Notes under the pieces: generated by a model
The model's input: the letters and a program-made list of their open reading frames with translations, nothing else
The model's database searches: none
What the model was told of the DNA's origin: nothing
Position numbers and translations under genes: made by a program
Source: Brachynemurus nebulosus
Lineage: Eukaryota; Arthropoda; Insecta; Neuroptera; Myrmeleontidae
DNA: 64,000 nucleotides
Reading direction: 5' to 3'
Assembly: GCA_035578155.1 (NCBI GenBank)
Contig: JAPWDM010000001.1
Location: 83,794,150 to 83,858,149 of the forward strand
Shown: positions 11,774-23,639 of the stretch, in pieces
How the letters are laid out: every line of letters starts with the position of its first letter
Position numbering within the stretch: position 1 is the stretch's first letter

Positions 11774-12322
11774 ATGACTGAAGCGTTTATTAATTTTAAT
11801 AATATAGAAAATAGCATAATACCGAGCAAAAATAAAATAAAATCGGCTGTGACACATTTTAAGCTTATTTTAAGTTCAACCTACTTTCTTAATTTAAGTC
11901 AAACTAAATCAATTGAAGTTGGCATTCTTGCAAGTGAAGAATTTCGTGTAATAATAAAACTAATTGGTGGAAACAACTGTCAAACTATTTACTTGGAAAA
12001 AGCACAGTTCCACAAAATTTTCGATTTTCGTGAGAAGATTAATGATTATTTTTACACAGACTCTCCACAGGATTTTTGTGAAAATTTAAGTGATGTACTC
12101 GTTTTAAAAAGTTAATTTTTTGGAAAAAATGTAAAAGTGATTAAAATTTTTAATAAAACGAGCGCTATTATGTTTGCATTGAATATATTTCAAGAAATGG
12201 AACAATTAAAATGTATAATAGACACACAAGTGTTAAAATTGAACAGTTTATATTTTTTTAATTACTATAAAAGTCTCCTGGATTTGTTAAAAATAATCAT
12301 CACAGCAACTTTCGTACAATAA
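11774..12322 (+). pseudogene. Unknown element protein, 182 codons, one in-frame TAA
   Basis: ATG 11774 to TAA 12322 is a single reading frame broken only by TAA at 12113-12115. Sequence on both sides of the stop is equally protein-like (HFKLILSSTYFLNLSQ before, KTSAIMFALNIFQEMEQL after). A strong TATATAAATA lies at 11701. Part of the decayed virus-like element, plus strand, followed by the coiled-coil genes. I do not recognise a named family. The pattern of one recent stop in an otherwise good frame is shared with its neighbours. Confidence 0.5.
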
Positions 12323-12703
12323 AATTACTTGAAAATTTGCACAAACAGAAAGCAACATGAATTTTAAACTATTTATTTTAGAAATGATTCATTATCCTTT
12401 AATGTTTATTAGCAATTATTATTAAATATTAACGTAATTGTAAAACTTAAAGTCATTTTTTTTATTGTATTAACAAAAATTTATAATTAATACATATTAT
12501 GTGTTTAATGTAAAACTTAATTTTAGCATTTTATTGTAATAACAAACCTTTTGCAATAAATAATAATACAATTTACGTATTTTGTTGATTTTTTTAGCAA
12601 CCATCCCTTCCTAAAGAAAAAATTATATATAAGATGAGCTATAAACTTTTTATTAGTTGGTCAATTTTAACTAAACTTTGTTAAAAATAACAAAAGTATT
12701 ACA

Positions 12704-13384
12704 ATGGAGCAGTTAATAAAAAACAAAATTGACGAAGTCAGGTCTGATACTGAGAGAATTATTAAAAATCGTATAAGGAATAATTTAACATCATTCGAAA
12801 AGAAGTTAAGTTATGAATTTCGTGATTTGTTAACAAACAGATTACAAATTTTTGAGGATAAATTTGCTAAACTGGAGAGTGATTCGATTTATAGAGTTGA
12901 AGAATACGAAACAAGAGTGTATGATTTTATCGCAAATCAAATAGTCAAATTAAGGTCTGATTTACAAAACAACATTGATCAAAGTGTTAGTCGTATTAAT
13001 GGTGAAATTACTCGGTTGGAAACAATTTGTGTAAGTCAAAATCAAAGAGAATTTCAAGCCATTTCTTCCCTTCCTTTGGCAAAGCAAAGAGAGTTTATAA
13101 CAAAATTAATTGAAGATAAAATAAGTAATTTAAGAAAAGCAAACGAGGAAAATATTTCCCAATGGCGCAGACAGTTTGAAAATTTGACAAACGAATTTGC
13201 TGAAGAATTTAAAGGTTTTAAACACCATATGCGATTAATCTTAAGAGACTCGATAGCAAAGACCAGTTACTTTCAAGTAATTGATGAAAACTTTACAAAT
13301 TCCTTGACAGAATTAAAAAATCGTATTGACGATGTTAAACGAGAACCGGTAGTACTTAAAAAAGTGAGTCAATCAGGAAATTAA
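12704..13384 (+). CDS. Coiled-coil protein, 226 aa
   Basis: ATG 12704, with TATATAAG at 12626 and TCAATT at 12661 giving a TATA/initiator spacing of about 37. Nearly the whole protein is charged, heptad-rich helix (for example IKNRIRNNLTSFEKKLSYEF and LRSDLQNNIDQSVSRI), with no membrane segment or catalytic motif. It could be a fibre, scaffold or internal structural protein of the element. It is the longest undamaged ORF in this block. No named family. Confidence 0.6.
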   Translation: MEQLIKNKIDEVRSDTERIIKNRIRNNLTSFEKKLSYEFRDLLTNRLQIFEDKFAKLESDSIYRVEEYETRVYDFIANQIVKLRSDLQNNIDQSVSRINGEITRLETICVSQNQREFQAISSLPLAKQREFITKLIEDKISNLRKANEENISQWRRQFENLTNEFAEEFKGFKHHMRLILRDSIAKTSYFQVIDENFTNSLTELKNRIDDVKREPVVLKKVSQSGN

Positions 13385-13417
13385 TAGTTGAAATTGTAAA
13401 GTGTTAGAATAAACATC

Positions 13418-13744
13418 ATGTTGCCAGATTATTTAAATAATGCAGAAAATTCTGCTAATCAAAAAACAATTGGTCAAGAACTTGATATGATTTTTACTTG
13501 AGAAAATTTCATTTTATTTCAACCATTGGTGGAATTTATGATCAATTTCAAACAAGAAGTTTTGGATAAAAAACGGTATTTCATTGATGATAATTTTGTC
13601 TCATTTGGTCGAGAGCTTAACAAAGAAATAAAAAAAGAAAGCGAAGAATTACTCTTTGATATATTAAAAGAGTGTAAAGATAAGCTTAACATCTTAGAAG
13701 AAACCGTATTGGGTGACCTAAATAAACTTAAAACAGAGAAGTGA
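13418..13744 (+). pseudogene. Short helical protein, one in-frame TGA
   Basis: ATG 13418 to stop at 13744 is one frame of 108 codons plus stop, interrupted by TGA at 13499-13501. The second part is helical and charged (FGRELNKEIKKESEELL, KLNILEETVLGDLNKL). It begins 34 bp after the 226-aa coiled-coil gene and may be a partner or duplicate of part of it. Function unknown. Confidence 0.45.
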
Positions 13745-13877
13745 AGGTACTTGAAATTGTATATAAACGTCTTAAGAAACAGGCTTTTTCACAATAACGT
13801 TGATAGTTATGTTTTTTTTAATGAGTCAACTTACGTGTACATTTTTATTTTTTTGTGAAAAGTTTTTTTGTTTAAAA

Positions 13878-14357
13878 ATGAATAATTTGTCGGAATCCGT
13901 TTTTGTGGATGTTCAGGGATTCAGAGGACGAGAGGGCGAATTCATACTGAAATAATTCGTCATGGTTAAGGATTAGGTGATACTGCACATGGTGTTAAAA
14001 CCGCCGTACGACTGGGAAATTTTGCTCACCAAGTACAAAATCGTAAATCAATATATAAGTAGGAATGTGCACCAGTTATATTGGCGAGAGGGATATGTGA
14101 CCTATAATGAGGGAATTGAGAAAATTCAAGAGATTATAGAGGACAACTTGGGTGTTGGAGATGTAGTAGTATTGAAGGGGGATGAGAAGGCAAAGTGGCT
14201 GAAACAAATTTTCAAGTGTAGTGTAATAAACTTAGAAACTATAACAAAAGAAAAATTAGTGGACAAGAGTGAAAAGACATGTATTTATCATAAGTATAAT
14301 ATAAATAAAAGATGTGCAGTGAAAAACGCTTTAACTTATAAAAAAAACCGTAGATAG
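13878..14357 (+). pseudogene. Homologue of the 161-aa Polinton protein (DxQG family), two in-frame stops
   Basis: ATG 13878 to stop 14357 is one frame of 159 codons with TAA at 13953-13955 and TAG at 13974-13976. It aligns along its length with the intact protein at 59579-60064: VDVQGFRG / LDIQGYQG near the start, then EFILK / EFYFKE, VLKGDEKAKWLKQIF / VKGGEKKKWISSLF, and a C-terminal Cys/His segment. This is the best sequence link between the decayed element and the complete Polinton. A TATATAAA is at 13760 and polyadenylation-type AATAAA at about 14575. Confidence 0.65.
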
Positions 14358-15125
14358 TTTGTAGTTGTGTAGCTCTGTAGTTTGTAATTGTGTAAATATT
14401 ATTTTAGTTTTTTTTGTAAATATTTTCTGTAATTGTAAATAATTTATTTAGTGATAATTTCATGTATAAGTTTTTTTAATTTATTTTTTATACGTATAGA
14501 TATTTTATAATTTTAATTTAGAAGTAAGTTTTGTTTATAAATAGTGTAAAAATATATATACAAATATTTTATGTAAATAAAAATTTTTTTTAATATAAAC
14601 ATCTTTCTTATTTTTGCTTGTACCTATTCAATTACAAATTAATACCCAAACGAGACAAACAGTTATATGTACAACACATTTCTTACGTATGCATATATAA
14701 CAAAAACCAGTTTTACAACGAAACACAAAAAAAGTTCATTCATTCATTCATTTTTATAAACAACCTAGAGAAGGTCGCTATTCAACTACAAAAAAAATCA
14801 CTTTCATTCAATCCCAGAATTAAACAGCGTATTCAATTAAAAAATTTCGCTCTCACTCAAATGCAAAAATTGGGTGTCAAAAAACTGGGTGAACTTGTGG
14901 TGTGGGTGGGAGTGGACTAGGTCAATATAGATTAGCGGGTCAGTGGATTAACGGGACAATATGGGTCAACGGGTTAGTGGTCATTGACCCCAAGTGTGCT
15001 CGAATTGGCATAATCTTACTACTCATAATAATTTTCTGTACCTCAGTATGCACTTTTTCCCACTTTTCAAATTGTTCTTTGCCACTTTTCTTTTGTTTTC
15101 CACCTTTGATCAACCCATAATTGTT
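14358..15125. other. Non-coding 3' flank of decayed element
   Basis: AT-rich to about 14880, then a short GC-richer stretch with repeated GGGTCA/GGGTTAGTGG-type phrases at 14930-14985. Open frames here show no homology I recognise. The boundary with the second Gypsy half is near 15125. Confidence 0.35.
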
Positions 15126-17022
15126 ATCAGATATTTAGGTGTAGAACCAGGAAAAAAGAAATTGAACTGTATTGAAAATTTTTCAGTTCCGAAGGATACT
15201 AAAAGTGTACGGAGTAATGTGGGATTAGCAAGTTTCTTTTGGGGATTTGTAAAAAAGTTGTATAATGACGCCCTTGTCTGATCTACTATAATGAAGCCCT
15301 TGTCTGATCTGTTGATGAAAAATTAAACATTTGTATGAAAAGAAGAGCAAAACAACGCGTTTAATGGAATAAAACGACGATTAATATCAAAGCCCGTATT
15401 GGCAACGTATGATCCAGAAGCACATACAGAAGTACATACGATCGCATCATCGATCGGATTGGGTACTGTGTTGTACCAAACTCAAAGCGACGGAAAATTG
15501 CACCCAATAGCATTCTACAGTAGGAAGATTACAAAAGAAGAATCTCGTTATCACTTTTTCGAGTTAAAGGCCTTGACTATTATTTATGCGCTGGAAAAGT
15601 TTAGAGTTTACCTTTTAGAAATTGAATTTGTAATACTAACGGATAGTAACAGTTTGAAATTTTTAGCAAGCAAGCGTGACCTAAACCCGCGTATAGGAAG
15701 ATGGTTCGTTAGACTATCCGAATTTAATTATACCAGCAATACGTAAAGGGCTCTAGTAATTTAGTAGCAAATTGACTTAGTTACCACCCCGTAGAAAACT
15801 AAGAGGAAGTTGATTTGATCGGAATGCCTGTGTATGGTATTAATATCAACACGGATTGGTTAACCGCTCTGCAAAGGAATAGTAATGAAATAATGAATAC
15901 TCAGGACAAATTGGAAGAAAGTGACCAAATGACGTATGCAAAGTTTACAATGAAGGATTGTAGAGTATATAAAGACCTGAAGAGTTGTCATACGACATTG
16001 TCTCAGAAGCGAAATCGTATATTTGGGTGTAGATAAAACCGTGGACAAGGTGAAAGAATACTACTTCCCTAAATTACGTGATTTTGTGACAAAATATGTG
16101 AACCGATACATAAATTGCATGTATTACAAATCACCTTTTTGTGAATCTCCCGAATTTTTACATCCTTTGGATAAAGGAACGAAGTCTTTTGAATCAGTTC
16201 ATGTAGATCACCTAAGATCTTTTAATGAGACAAGATACAAAAATAAGTATGTAATTGCTTTAACGTGTGGATTTAGTAAATACGTAGTTTTAAAAGCTAT
16301 GCGCGGTATAGGAACTGAAAATGTAATCCGATTTTTACGTGAATTTATGTCGCACTACGGTACGCCCGTAGGTTTAATAAGTGATAGAGGAATGTGTTAC
16401 ACCTCTAAAAACTTTGAAATGTTTTGCAATCAGTTTAGTACTCAGCATGTTAAGATAGCTTCGGGATCTCCGCGATCAAACGGACATGTCGAGAGGGTAA
16501 ATAGTGTACTGCTACCGAGTGGGGCTGCAACTGGCATCGATCTGGAGTGTAGTGATTGGGATTCCAAGCTTTGTGAAGTCCAATGGGGAATAAACAATGC
16601 GATACATAAAGTAACAAAGCGTATTCCATTTGATGTAGTTTTTAAGTTTCAAGGAGACTCCATTATCGTCAGAAATACGCAGTATTAATAATGAATTTGG
16701 TAATCCGAATGGACAGAAAGAAGCTGGAGACTTACTGGAATGTAAGCACCAAAAATTGAAACCCGAAGAAAGCACCCATGTATGAGCTAGGAACTTTGGT
16801 ATTAGTCCGAAGTGAACCGCTTAGTATTGGTAATAGCTGTAAACTAATGGCAAAATACAAGGGTCAAAAACCAATACCTAGCTCAGGAGATAGGGAGTAA
16901 GAAGCAAAGTGGTCGAATTTACAGATGTATTGTTGCCGTGGATCGTCTTAAGATCATACCCAATTCAGATGAAGATCGTTCACTCTTTGTTAATTTAGTG
17001 CCAAGTGAAGAAGAGAATTAAT
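15126..17022 (+). pseudogene. Ty3/Gypsy pol, 3' half (RT end, RNase H, integrase)
   Basis: Begins in the RT connection (YLGVEPGKKKLNCIENF, SNVGLASFFWGFVK), then has RNase H from about 15399 (YDPEAHTEVHTIASSIGLG, FYSRKITKEESRYHFFELKA) and integrase at 15990-16690. The integrase core shows ESVHVDHL, LISDRGMCYTS and SPRSNGHVERVN, carrying the D, D and E positions. A short C-terminal domain (LVLVRSEPLSIG ... VVAVDRLKIIPN) ends at about 17022. Frameshifts and stops occur near 15280-15400, 15745-16020 and 16690. About 100 residues of RT, including the YxDD box, are missing between this and 2820. No 3' LTR was identified. Confidence 0.8.
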
Positions 17023-17196
17023 AGTGGGAAATTAATGTTAAGTGCAAAAGCATAGTGTTTTATTTACTTATTTTATTAAATGAAAATAATTTAGATTTTT
17101 GGATTTATATGATTTTGAGCCTATGCAATCTTAAGTTATTATACTTAATATTGTATTTTCAAATTCTCTTGTTTATTTTTTTTTTGTCTTTGTTAC

Positions 17197-19022
17197 AAAG
17201 GGTATAGCTACATAAGCATAGGAAAATGGCCCCCATGGCCAATGTCTGTAATAATATATGTAGTGACATTGGTACCCCAAGTGATTACCAAATACAGTGT
17301 TATTGACCCTTGACCCTTAACTTGTCCTTGAGATATTAACCAAAATATGTTTTAGTGCTGTAATTTTTCAAACTCAATTTTCTCGAAAACTATAACACCT
17401 AAAAAAACAAAACCGACGCCAAAATTTAGATATTTGGGACTATATTATATATTTTTTTGACATTTTTCCCTAAATTTTAAAAGTTTAAAATAATTGCATT
17501 AAAAATATTTTTTATTTTTTAGTATGGTTCTGGTAAACTTACACCTTTCAAAAAAATGCAGAATATGGCTTATCTTATCTACTTACACCATGCCAAATTT
17601 CATTAAAATCGAAGATGCGCTTTTTGAGTAATAAATAATTTATTGAGTATATGTTATGTATTACGTTAACCGTATAAGAGAATGATTAAAATAATTGTAT
17701 AAAAAATAATTATTGATTTTTTTGTACAGTTCTAGAATACTTACATCGTTCAAAAGAATATAGTATATAGCTTAACCTTTCTACATATACCATACCAAGG
17801 CTCATCAAAGTCGAAGAGGCGCTTTTTAAGAAATAATTAATTTATTGAGTGTATGGTAGGTACTAACCACAAAGGCAACATTTTCTGATTATAGAAAACA
17901 CATATTTTTATTTTTACCTACTGATGATTTCAATCGTCGTCATCACTGTTTTCATTTATGACCACATTAATCGATTCATTTAAAAATATTTTTGATAATA
18001 TTTCAGCTGGTCGTACAATGCGAGATAAATATCTTGCAAATATCCTAAATAATATATCACACTTGCAACATGAACACAGCATCCATCCAGCAGACTAACT
18101 GAAGTACAATTAAAAATATTGTTTACAGGTTCCTATCAGTCACTGTTTCATATCTGGCTGAAATAATGGACGACAAGTATAACGTTTTGCATATATTACA
18201 AACGAAGCAAACTAAAAATATTATAAAGTTCGGTCACGGCATATAAACAATAATAATTATCGGGTACTTATTGATTATCTTCCTAATTCTAACAATATTG
18301 AAGGAATTCGCCGGTACTGTTGCAATTGTCCGAATGGTAATCGAACGGTTGGATGCTGTGCTCATGTTGCAAGTGTGATATATTATTTAGGATATTTGCG
18401 AGATACTTGAGCCTTGGTATGGTATATGTAGAAAGCAAGGTTAAGCTATATACTACATTTTTTTTGAACGATGTAAGTATTCTAGAACTGTACAAAAAAA
18501 TCAATAATTATTTTTTATACAATTATTTTAATCATTCTCTTATACGGTTAACGTAATACATAACATATACTCAATAAATTATTTATTACTCAAAAAGCGC
18601 ATCTTCGATTTTAATGAAATTTGGCATGGTGTAAGTAGATAAGATAAGCCATATTCTGTATTTTTTTGAAAGGTGTAAGTTTACCAGAACCATACTAAAA
18701 AATAAAAAATATTTTTAGTGCAATTATTTTGAACTTTTAAAATTTAGGGAAAAATCTCAAAAAAATATATAATATAGTCCCAAATATTATCTAAATTTTG
18801 GCCTCGGTTTTGTTTTTTTAGGTGTTATAGTTTTCGAGAAAATTGAGTTTGAAAAATTACAGCACTAAAACATATTTTGGTTAATATCTCAAGGACAAGT
18901 CAAGGTTAAGGGTCAATGACCCTGTATTTGGTAATCACTTGGGGTACCAATGTCACTACATATATTATTACAGACATCGGCCATGAGGGCCATTTTCCTA
19001 TGCTTATGTAGCTATACCCTTT
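17197..19022. mobile_element. 1,826-bp foldback element with SWIM-finger remnant
   Basis: The ends AAAGGGTATAGCTACATA and its exact inverse at 19005-19022 mark a long inverted repeat; arms are recognisable for several hundred bp (for example AGTGATTACCAAATACAG on the left against the inverse on the right). The left arm contains an extra internal duplication (about 17575-17680 and 17760-17870). Termini resemble those of the foldback at 37822-39644. No clear target duplication was seen. Confidence 0.75.
18290..18420 (+). pseudogene. SWIM-type zinc finger fragment of a transposon protein
   Basis: Plus-strand reading gives IEGIRRYCCNCPNGNRTVG followed by CCAHVASVIYYLGYLR. The CxC...CxH spacing is the SWIM zinc finger as found at the C-terminus of a common insect transposon-encoded protein. 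A second, inverted copy of the coding 3' end sits at about 18021-18092 in the left arm, so the foldback duplicated the tail of a coding element. Only about 40 codons survive. Confidence 0.55.
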
Positions 19023-21261
19023 CATATAATGTTGGAATGACATTACTGTCAGGACGGCTGAGTTATAATACTTATTTTAGAATTTAAATGTGATCGTGGT
19101 TGTGTGTCATCGGAATAATTGATGTTTAAAATAGTCGATATTCTTTTATTTTGTGTCAAAAAACACAAAATAAAAAAAAGGAAACGAGTATTACAATAAA
19201 ATTATTGAATCTATTTTTTGTGAGTTTCTTTCGTTAAAAATAAAACATTTTTTTTTAAATTTTTTGTCAGCATTTTGATGATAATCGTCACTTGAAATTT
19301 GACGCCTGAAAAATATTAGAATCATAATAATTTCCAAATGAAATTTAACGTTTAACGTCAGTAGTTTAGAAGTTAATATAGTTATTCAGATTATTTATAT
19401 TGACAACTTCCTTACATGTTCCTTCGCCATCATATTTAAGCTTCTATTTTTACAAGTTACAATACAACAGCAAACCTTTATTTGTTAAAAGAAAATAAAT
19501 ATTTTCTTTAAAAAAAAAATGATATTACATTAATACATCGAAAATGATATTTAAAAGACATATATACTTGCAACTGTTTGACCATAACTGGGGTAACAGC
19601 AAATGAACAAATTAGCTATCTCTGGTCATACTGTGTGTACGTGTTATATTATGTACTCCGAGTTTCTAACGCTAAAATTTCCATTATTTTATTCTACTTT
19701 TTTATTTTTATTGAATGCAGACAGCTTGTCAATATTTATTTCACCTTTAAATAAAAAATTTCCAAATATGCCGCCATTAGCAGTTAAACAGCAACTTAAT
19801 TTCTTATTCTCTTAATTCTCTTTCGACATTTCTGATTTGTTGTTTCGTGATCGTTCTAGTACTTTTAATCATCCTGTTTTTCAGTTCTTGGGTACTATTA
19901 ATTGATACTGCACTATAGATTGAAGATTTGACTTTCCGCACTAAAAAATTTATCGAATTTAATAGTTCTATTACTTTCAGTATGCTTATCCATTTCCGAA
20001 ATAAGTGCTGATTAATTTCTGTACTTGGAGAGCATTGTGGGGAGGGGTTTCGTTATGCTGGTATTATATTTGATTATAGTTAATTTATAGCTGTTAAAAT
20101 TCTGTTTTGAATTAAATCGTGATATTTCCGTTTTGTTAATATTCCATTGGTCTTAAAGGCATTTATAATGTATCAGTTATCTCTCCCACATCTTAACACT
20201 TTTGAGATACTGTATTCTAGCTGTGACGAAAGAATTTCAATCCTGTGTTAAATTTATGGGCAGTTTTAGAGCACCCCAAAACGCAATGTTGGTACCCCAT
20301 CAACAGATGGCAGTGCTGTGCAGGCAAGCAGCACGCATTGTTATACCTTGATAATTGTACTTTTGAAAAGAGAAATTTGTTTATGGAAGAAAAATAGAAA
20401 TATACAGATTTAAATATACGTTCCCCACCTCTTCCTGTTAAACGAAAGCTCCGCCTGACAACTTGAAAACGTCTGAACCTCGATCGTTCTGCCATCTAAC
20501 AGAAACCAAATCGACTAAAATGTTCGTCCACATTGGTCCATAAGAATTAAACTTCTATTATACGTCTCTCTTCCCTGGTTCTAGTCAGAAACAAATTTTC
20601 CTCTGCACAGTACAGGAAATTTTGTGAGTTAGATCTACTATTTCTTATGAATATACATTTGTCGGTAATAATGTTCTATAGGATGTACGAATGTTTCGAA
20701 ATTTTTCCTTTCCTCCTGCATCATTTGGCCTTAATTCTTAGTGATATCTTATTCATATATCGTATTCATATCTATATAATTTCAATCCATGCTTTTTAAT
20801 TATCTTCATTATTGTCATAGAACAATAATGAAATAATTGTCGTTATTTTTTTCGGATAGTTTGTCTGGTCGTAGCGCACGTTCATGATTTATTCCACAAT
20901 TATATATGTTTTATTTAAAATAAAAATCAAATGGTTTTAAATTATAATAAAACATACACCTTGTCAGAAAATTTAAGACCACTTCAATTTTTTTTCTTAA
21001 AATGGCTTTATCTATACAATGAAAACTTTAATTTAAACAACGTTGAGTATACGATTTAACTACACACTTGGCTTCCAATCCATGCACTTGTTTAGATTAT
21101 TTAGGCATTTCTTTGAAGATCACGTCACATCAAAGTGTGAAAGTAAATATTCTCTATTTTTTTAAAAATTTGAAATATAATTTTTTTAATAGATAAAAAT
21201 TGTTTTCTCCTAATTAACGTTTCTATCATATTAAATAACAAATTTTAGCGAATTTTGAAAA
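19023..21261. other. Mostly non-coding; weak transposase relic on minus strand
   Basis: On the minus strand about 20045-19815 reads SINSTQELKNRMIKSTRTIT and QQIRNVERELRE, reminiscent of the extreme C-terminus of mariner-like transposases, but broken and short. The minus ORF at 20495-20217 is not recognisable. Otherwise AT-rich sequence without features. Confidence 0.3.
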
Positions 21262-21432
21262 CTCGAAATTCAGCTATTACAGGAGGTGTCTATTACGCGA
21301 CCTAAGCCCGGGTCCATAACAAAAATATGTTTTGAGGTTCCTAGAATACGGAAACGATATTCACTAAAATTTATATATATATATATATATATATGTAATA
21401 TATATATATATATTACATATATTTATTATATA

Positions 21433-21474
<42 letters not shown>

Positions 21475-21495
21475 TTTAGTGAATATCGTTTCCGT

Positions 21496-21561
<66 letters not shown>

Positions 21562-21571
21562 ATATATATAT

Positions 21572-21608
<37 letters not shown>

Positions 21609-21711
21609 AGTGAATATCATTTTCGTATTCTAGGGACCTCAAAACATATTTCTCTTATGGACCCGGGCTTAGGTCGCGTCATGACACCTGCTGTAATAGC
21701 TGAATTTCGAG
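21262..21711. mobile_element. 450-bp foldback element with (TA)n core
   Basis: Starts CTCGAAATTCAGCTATTAC and ends with its exact inverse at 21711. The arms also pair over ACCTAAGCCCGGGTCCATAA and AGGTTCCTAGAATACGGAAA, and the core is (TA)n with a third copy of the TAAATTTTAGTGAATATCG arm segment inside it at about 21470-21500. Diverged copies of the family occur at 130-262 and about 36786-36905. Confidence 0.7.
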
Positions 21712-22283
21712 TAAACTAATGAAATACTTCAAATTATTTTTAAATTAAGTTACTTTAAATACTAATCTTTTAAAATAATTTGTTTTTATTATGCAAAAAT
21801 GTTAAAAACTTGAAATAGAGCCCGACATCTATACTCCAAAATCTGAATTACTCCAAAACTATACTCCAAAAACTACCACTTGTATTACAGAGAATGATAA
21901 CACATGAGGTTAGTTTTCTTGGATGTAATAGAAATGTTAGCCGTTTAAAACTCTGTCGGTTGAAAGAGCCTCAAATACATATGCATATTTCTACCGCCTA
22001 ATTGCTAAATTAAAGAAAAATTCAAAAATAAACTTGGGTAAAAAAATTTCTTTCTTCATTTATATTTTTAATTGATGCATTAGGTCAGTTTTATCGAAAA
22101 AATAACATATAGTCTCATTTAAAAATCTATAAGTTCGTATCATAACTCGAAATAAGAGCTATAAAGCTCCTGACTATAGCAATCGGTTGCCCCCGTCGAT
22201 ATCTACAACTCTTATTTGAACAATTTTTCGATTAAATCAATGGTTTGGCTGTAATCAAAATGGCAACTCTCGAAAAACTCACG

Positions 22284-22286
<3 letters not shown>

Positions 22287-22352
<66 letters not shown>

Positions 22353-22359
22353 TGTATAC

Positions 22360-22410
<51 letters not shown>

Positions 22411-22465
22411 CATATATATACATATATGTATATATATATACATATATATACACATATATATATAC
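22287..22465. repeat. (TA)n microsatellite
   Basis: Nearly pure TA with scattered CA/GT interruptions, immediately left of the foldback arm at 22466. Open frames translated here are artefacts (YIYIYI). Confidence 0.9.
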
Positions 22466-22602
22466 AATGATAAAAAATGGCCAGAAAACCTACTTCTGAG
22501 AATCACGTGTCTGGCTGACGAACTTAGCAGAACCAATCCGGATTTTAGTTCGCACACAAAATTTCATAAGAAGTAAACGTTTCGTCCGAAAGTTATCGTG
22601 GC

Positions 22603-22647
<45 letters not shown>

Positions 22648-22655
22648 CCGGATAA

Positions 22656-22722
<67 letters not shown>

Positions 22723-23003
22723 CCAGCTTAGCCAATAGGCCACCCTGGGCCATGGCTTTTTAGGGGCGGTAAATTTTTAAAATAGGGCGGAAAAATGACT
22801 AATTAACGTTTTTTTTTCTTTTGCTCGTCACTTATTCTTTTTAAGAGAAAGTTTGTAAAAAAGGTAGGAAAAGGGGCGGCAAATTTTTAAAACAGGGCAG
22901 AAAAATTTGTGATTGACTTTTTTTTCAAGATTCCCTTTGTTTCAAACAAAAGGTAGGGGCGGCATTTTTCAAGGTGCCTAGGGGCGGACTCAGAGTTAAT
23001 CCG

Positions 23004-23093
<90 letters not shown>

Positions 23094-23230
23094 GCCACGA
23101 TAACTTTCGGACGAAACGTTTACTTCTTATGAAATTTTGTGTGCGAACTAAAATCCGGATTGGTTCTGCTAAGTTCGTCAGCTAGACACGTGATTCTCAG
23201 AAGTAGGTTTTCTGGCCATTTTTTATCATT
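22466..23230. mobile_element. 765-bp foldback element, 142-bp arms
   Basis: Arms 22466-22607 and 23089-23230 are inverted copies, collinear without gaps; one mismatch was noticed (GTGTCTGGCTG against GTGTCTAGCTG). Between them are three (TA)n tracts and the nested insert at 22720-23007. High arm identity means recent formation or gene conversion. Confidence 0.75.
22720..23007. mobile_element. Nested MITE, hAT-like ends
   Basis: Begins AGGGCCAGCTTAGCC and ends TTAATCCGACCCT, imperfect inverted termini, inserted in (TA)n. It contains two GGGGCGG-A-A-TTTTT repeats. A fragment AGGGCCGGATAAC of a related terminus lies at 22645. Confidence 0.45.
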
Positions 23231-23639
23231 CGATGCTATCATAAGACAGTTCGATTTTTACATCGTTGAAATGACGAAAAAAAATTATGGAGAAATTGTT
23301 CTTATAATTTTCTTTCTATGTTAAGTATTTTCCGAGAAAATTGTAATTTTTCAAATTTGGCCCATTTTCTCTCTTTGCCAGTTTAATAAGAAATTTATAT
23401 TTCTGTCTCAACTCATTATAAAATGTATAAAAATCTCTTTTTTGTTTAGGTATCTTTTAAAGAAACAAGTGATATTCTGTTAATTGCATTATAATAAATG
23501 TAGCTCTGTCTCAAGTTGAAAAATGAAAATTAAGCATATTTTTTAAGCTTATGTAATGAAGATATTTTTTTTTGTTGAATTTTAAATAAACAAGAAATTG
23601 AAATTTATGTTATGATATAATATTATTAAATATAAAACA

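Larger units (their letters stand above)
2821..14600. mobile_element. Decayed virus-like (Polinton-type) element between the Gypsy halves
   Basis: This block separates the two Ty3/Gypsy halves and carries a gene set unlike a retrotransposon: a C2H2 zinc-finger ORF, an ORF with a GRGL...KPYR tail, a small conserved minus-strand protein, a protein-primed PolB relic on the minus strand, a 182-codon gene, two coiled-coil genes and a homologue of the 161-aa protein of the complete Polinton at 59579-60064. Several genes are intact except for one or two in-frame stops. No capsid, integrase, ATPase or protease gene is recognisable, and no terminal inverted repeats were found. It is best read as an old, partly deleted Polinton-class or related virus-like insertion. 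The edges are approximate. Confidence 0.5.

Noticed and set aside
14618..14920. 100-aa ORF after the decayed element
   Set aside because: Low-complexity composition, no conserved motif and no suitable start context.
20217..20495. 92-aa minus-strand ORF with basic N-terminus
   Set aside because: No recognisable domain and no continuation; retained only as part of an unassigned region.
21286..22753. ORFs made of Ile-Tyr repeats
   Set aside because: They translate (TA)n microsatellites.
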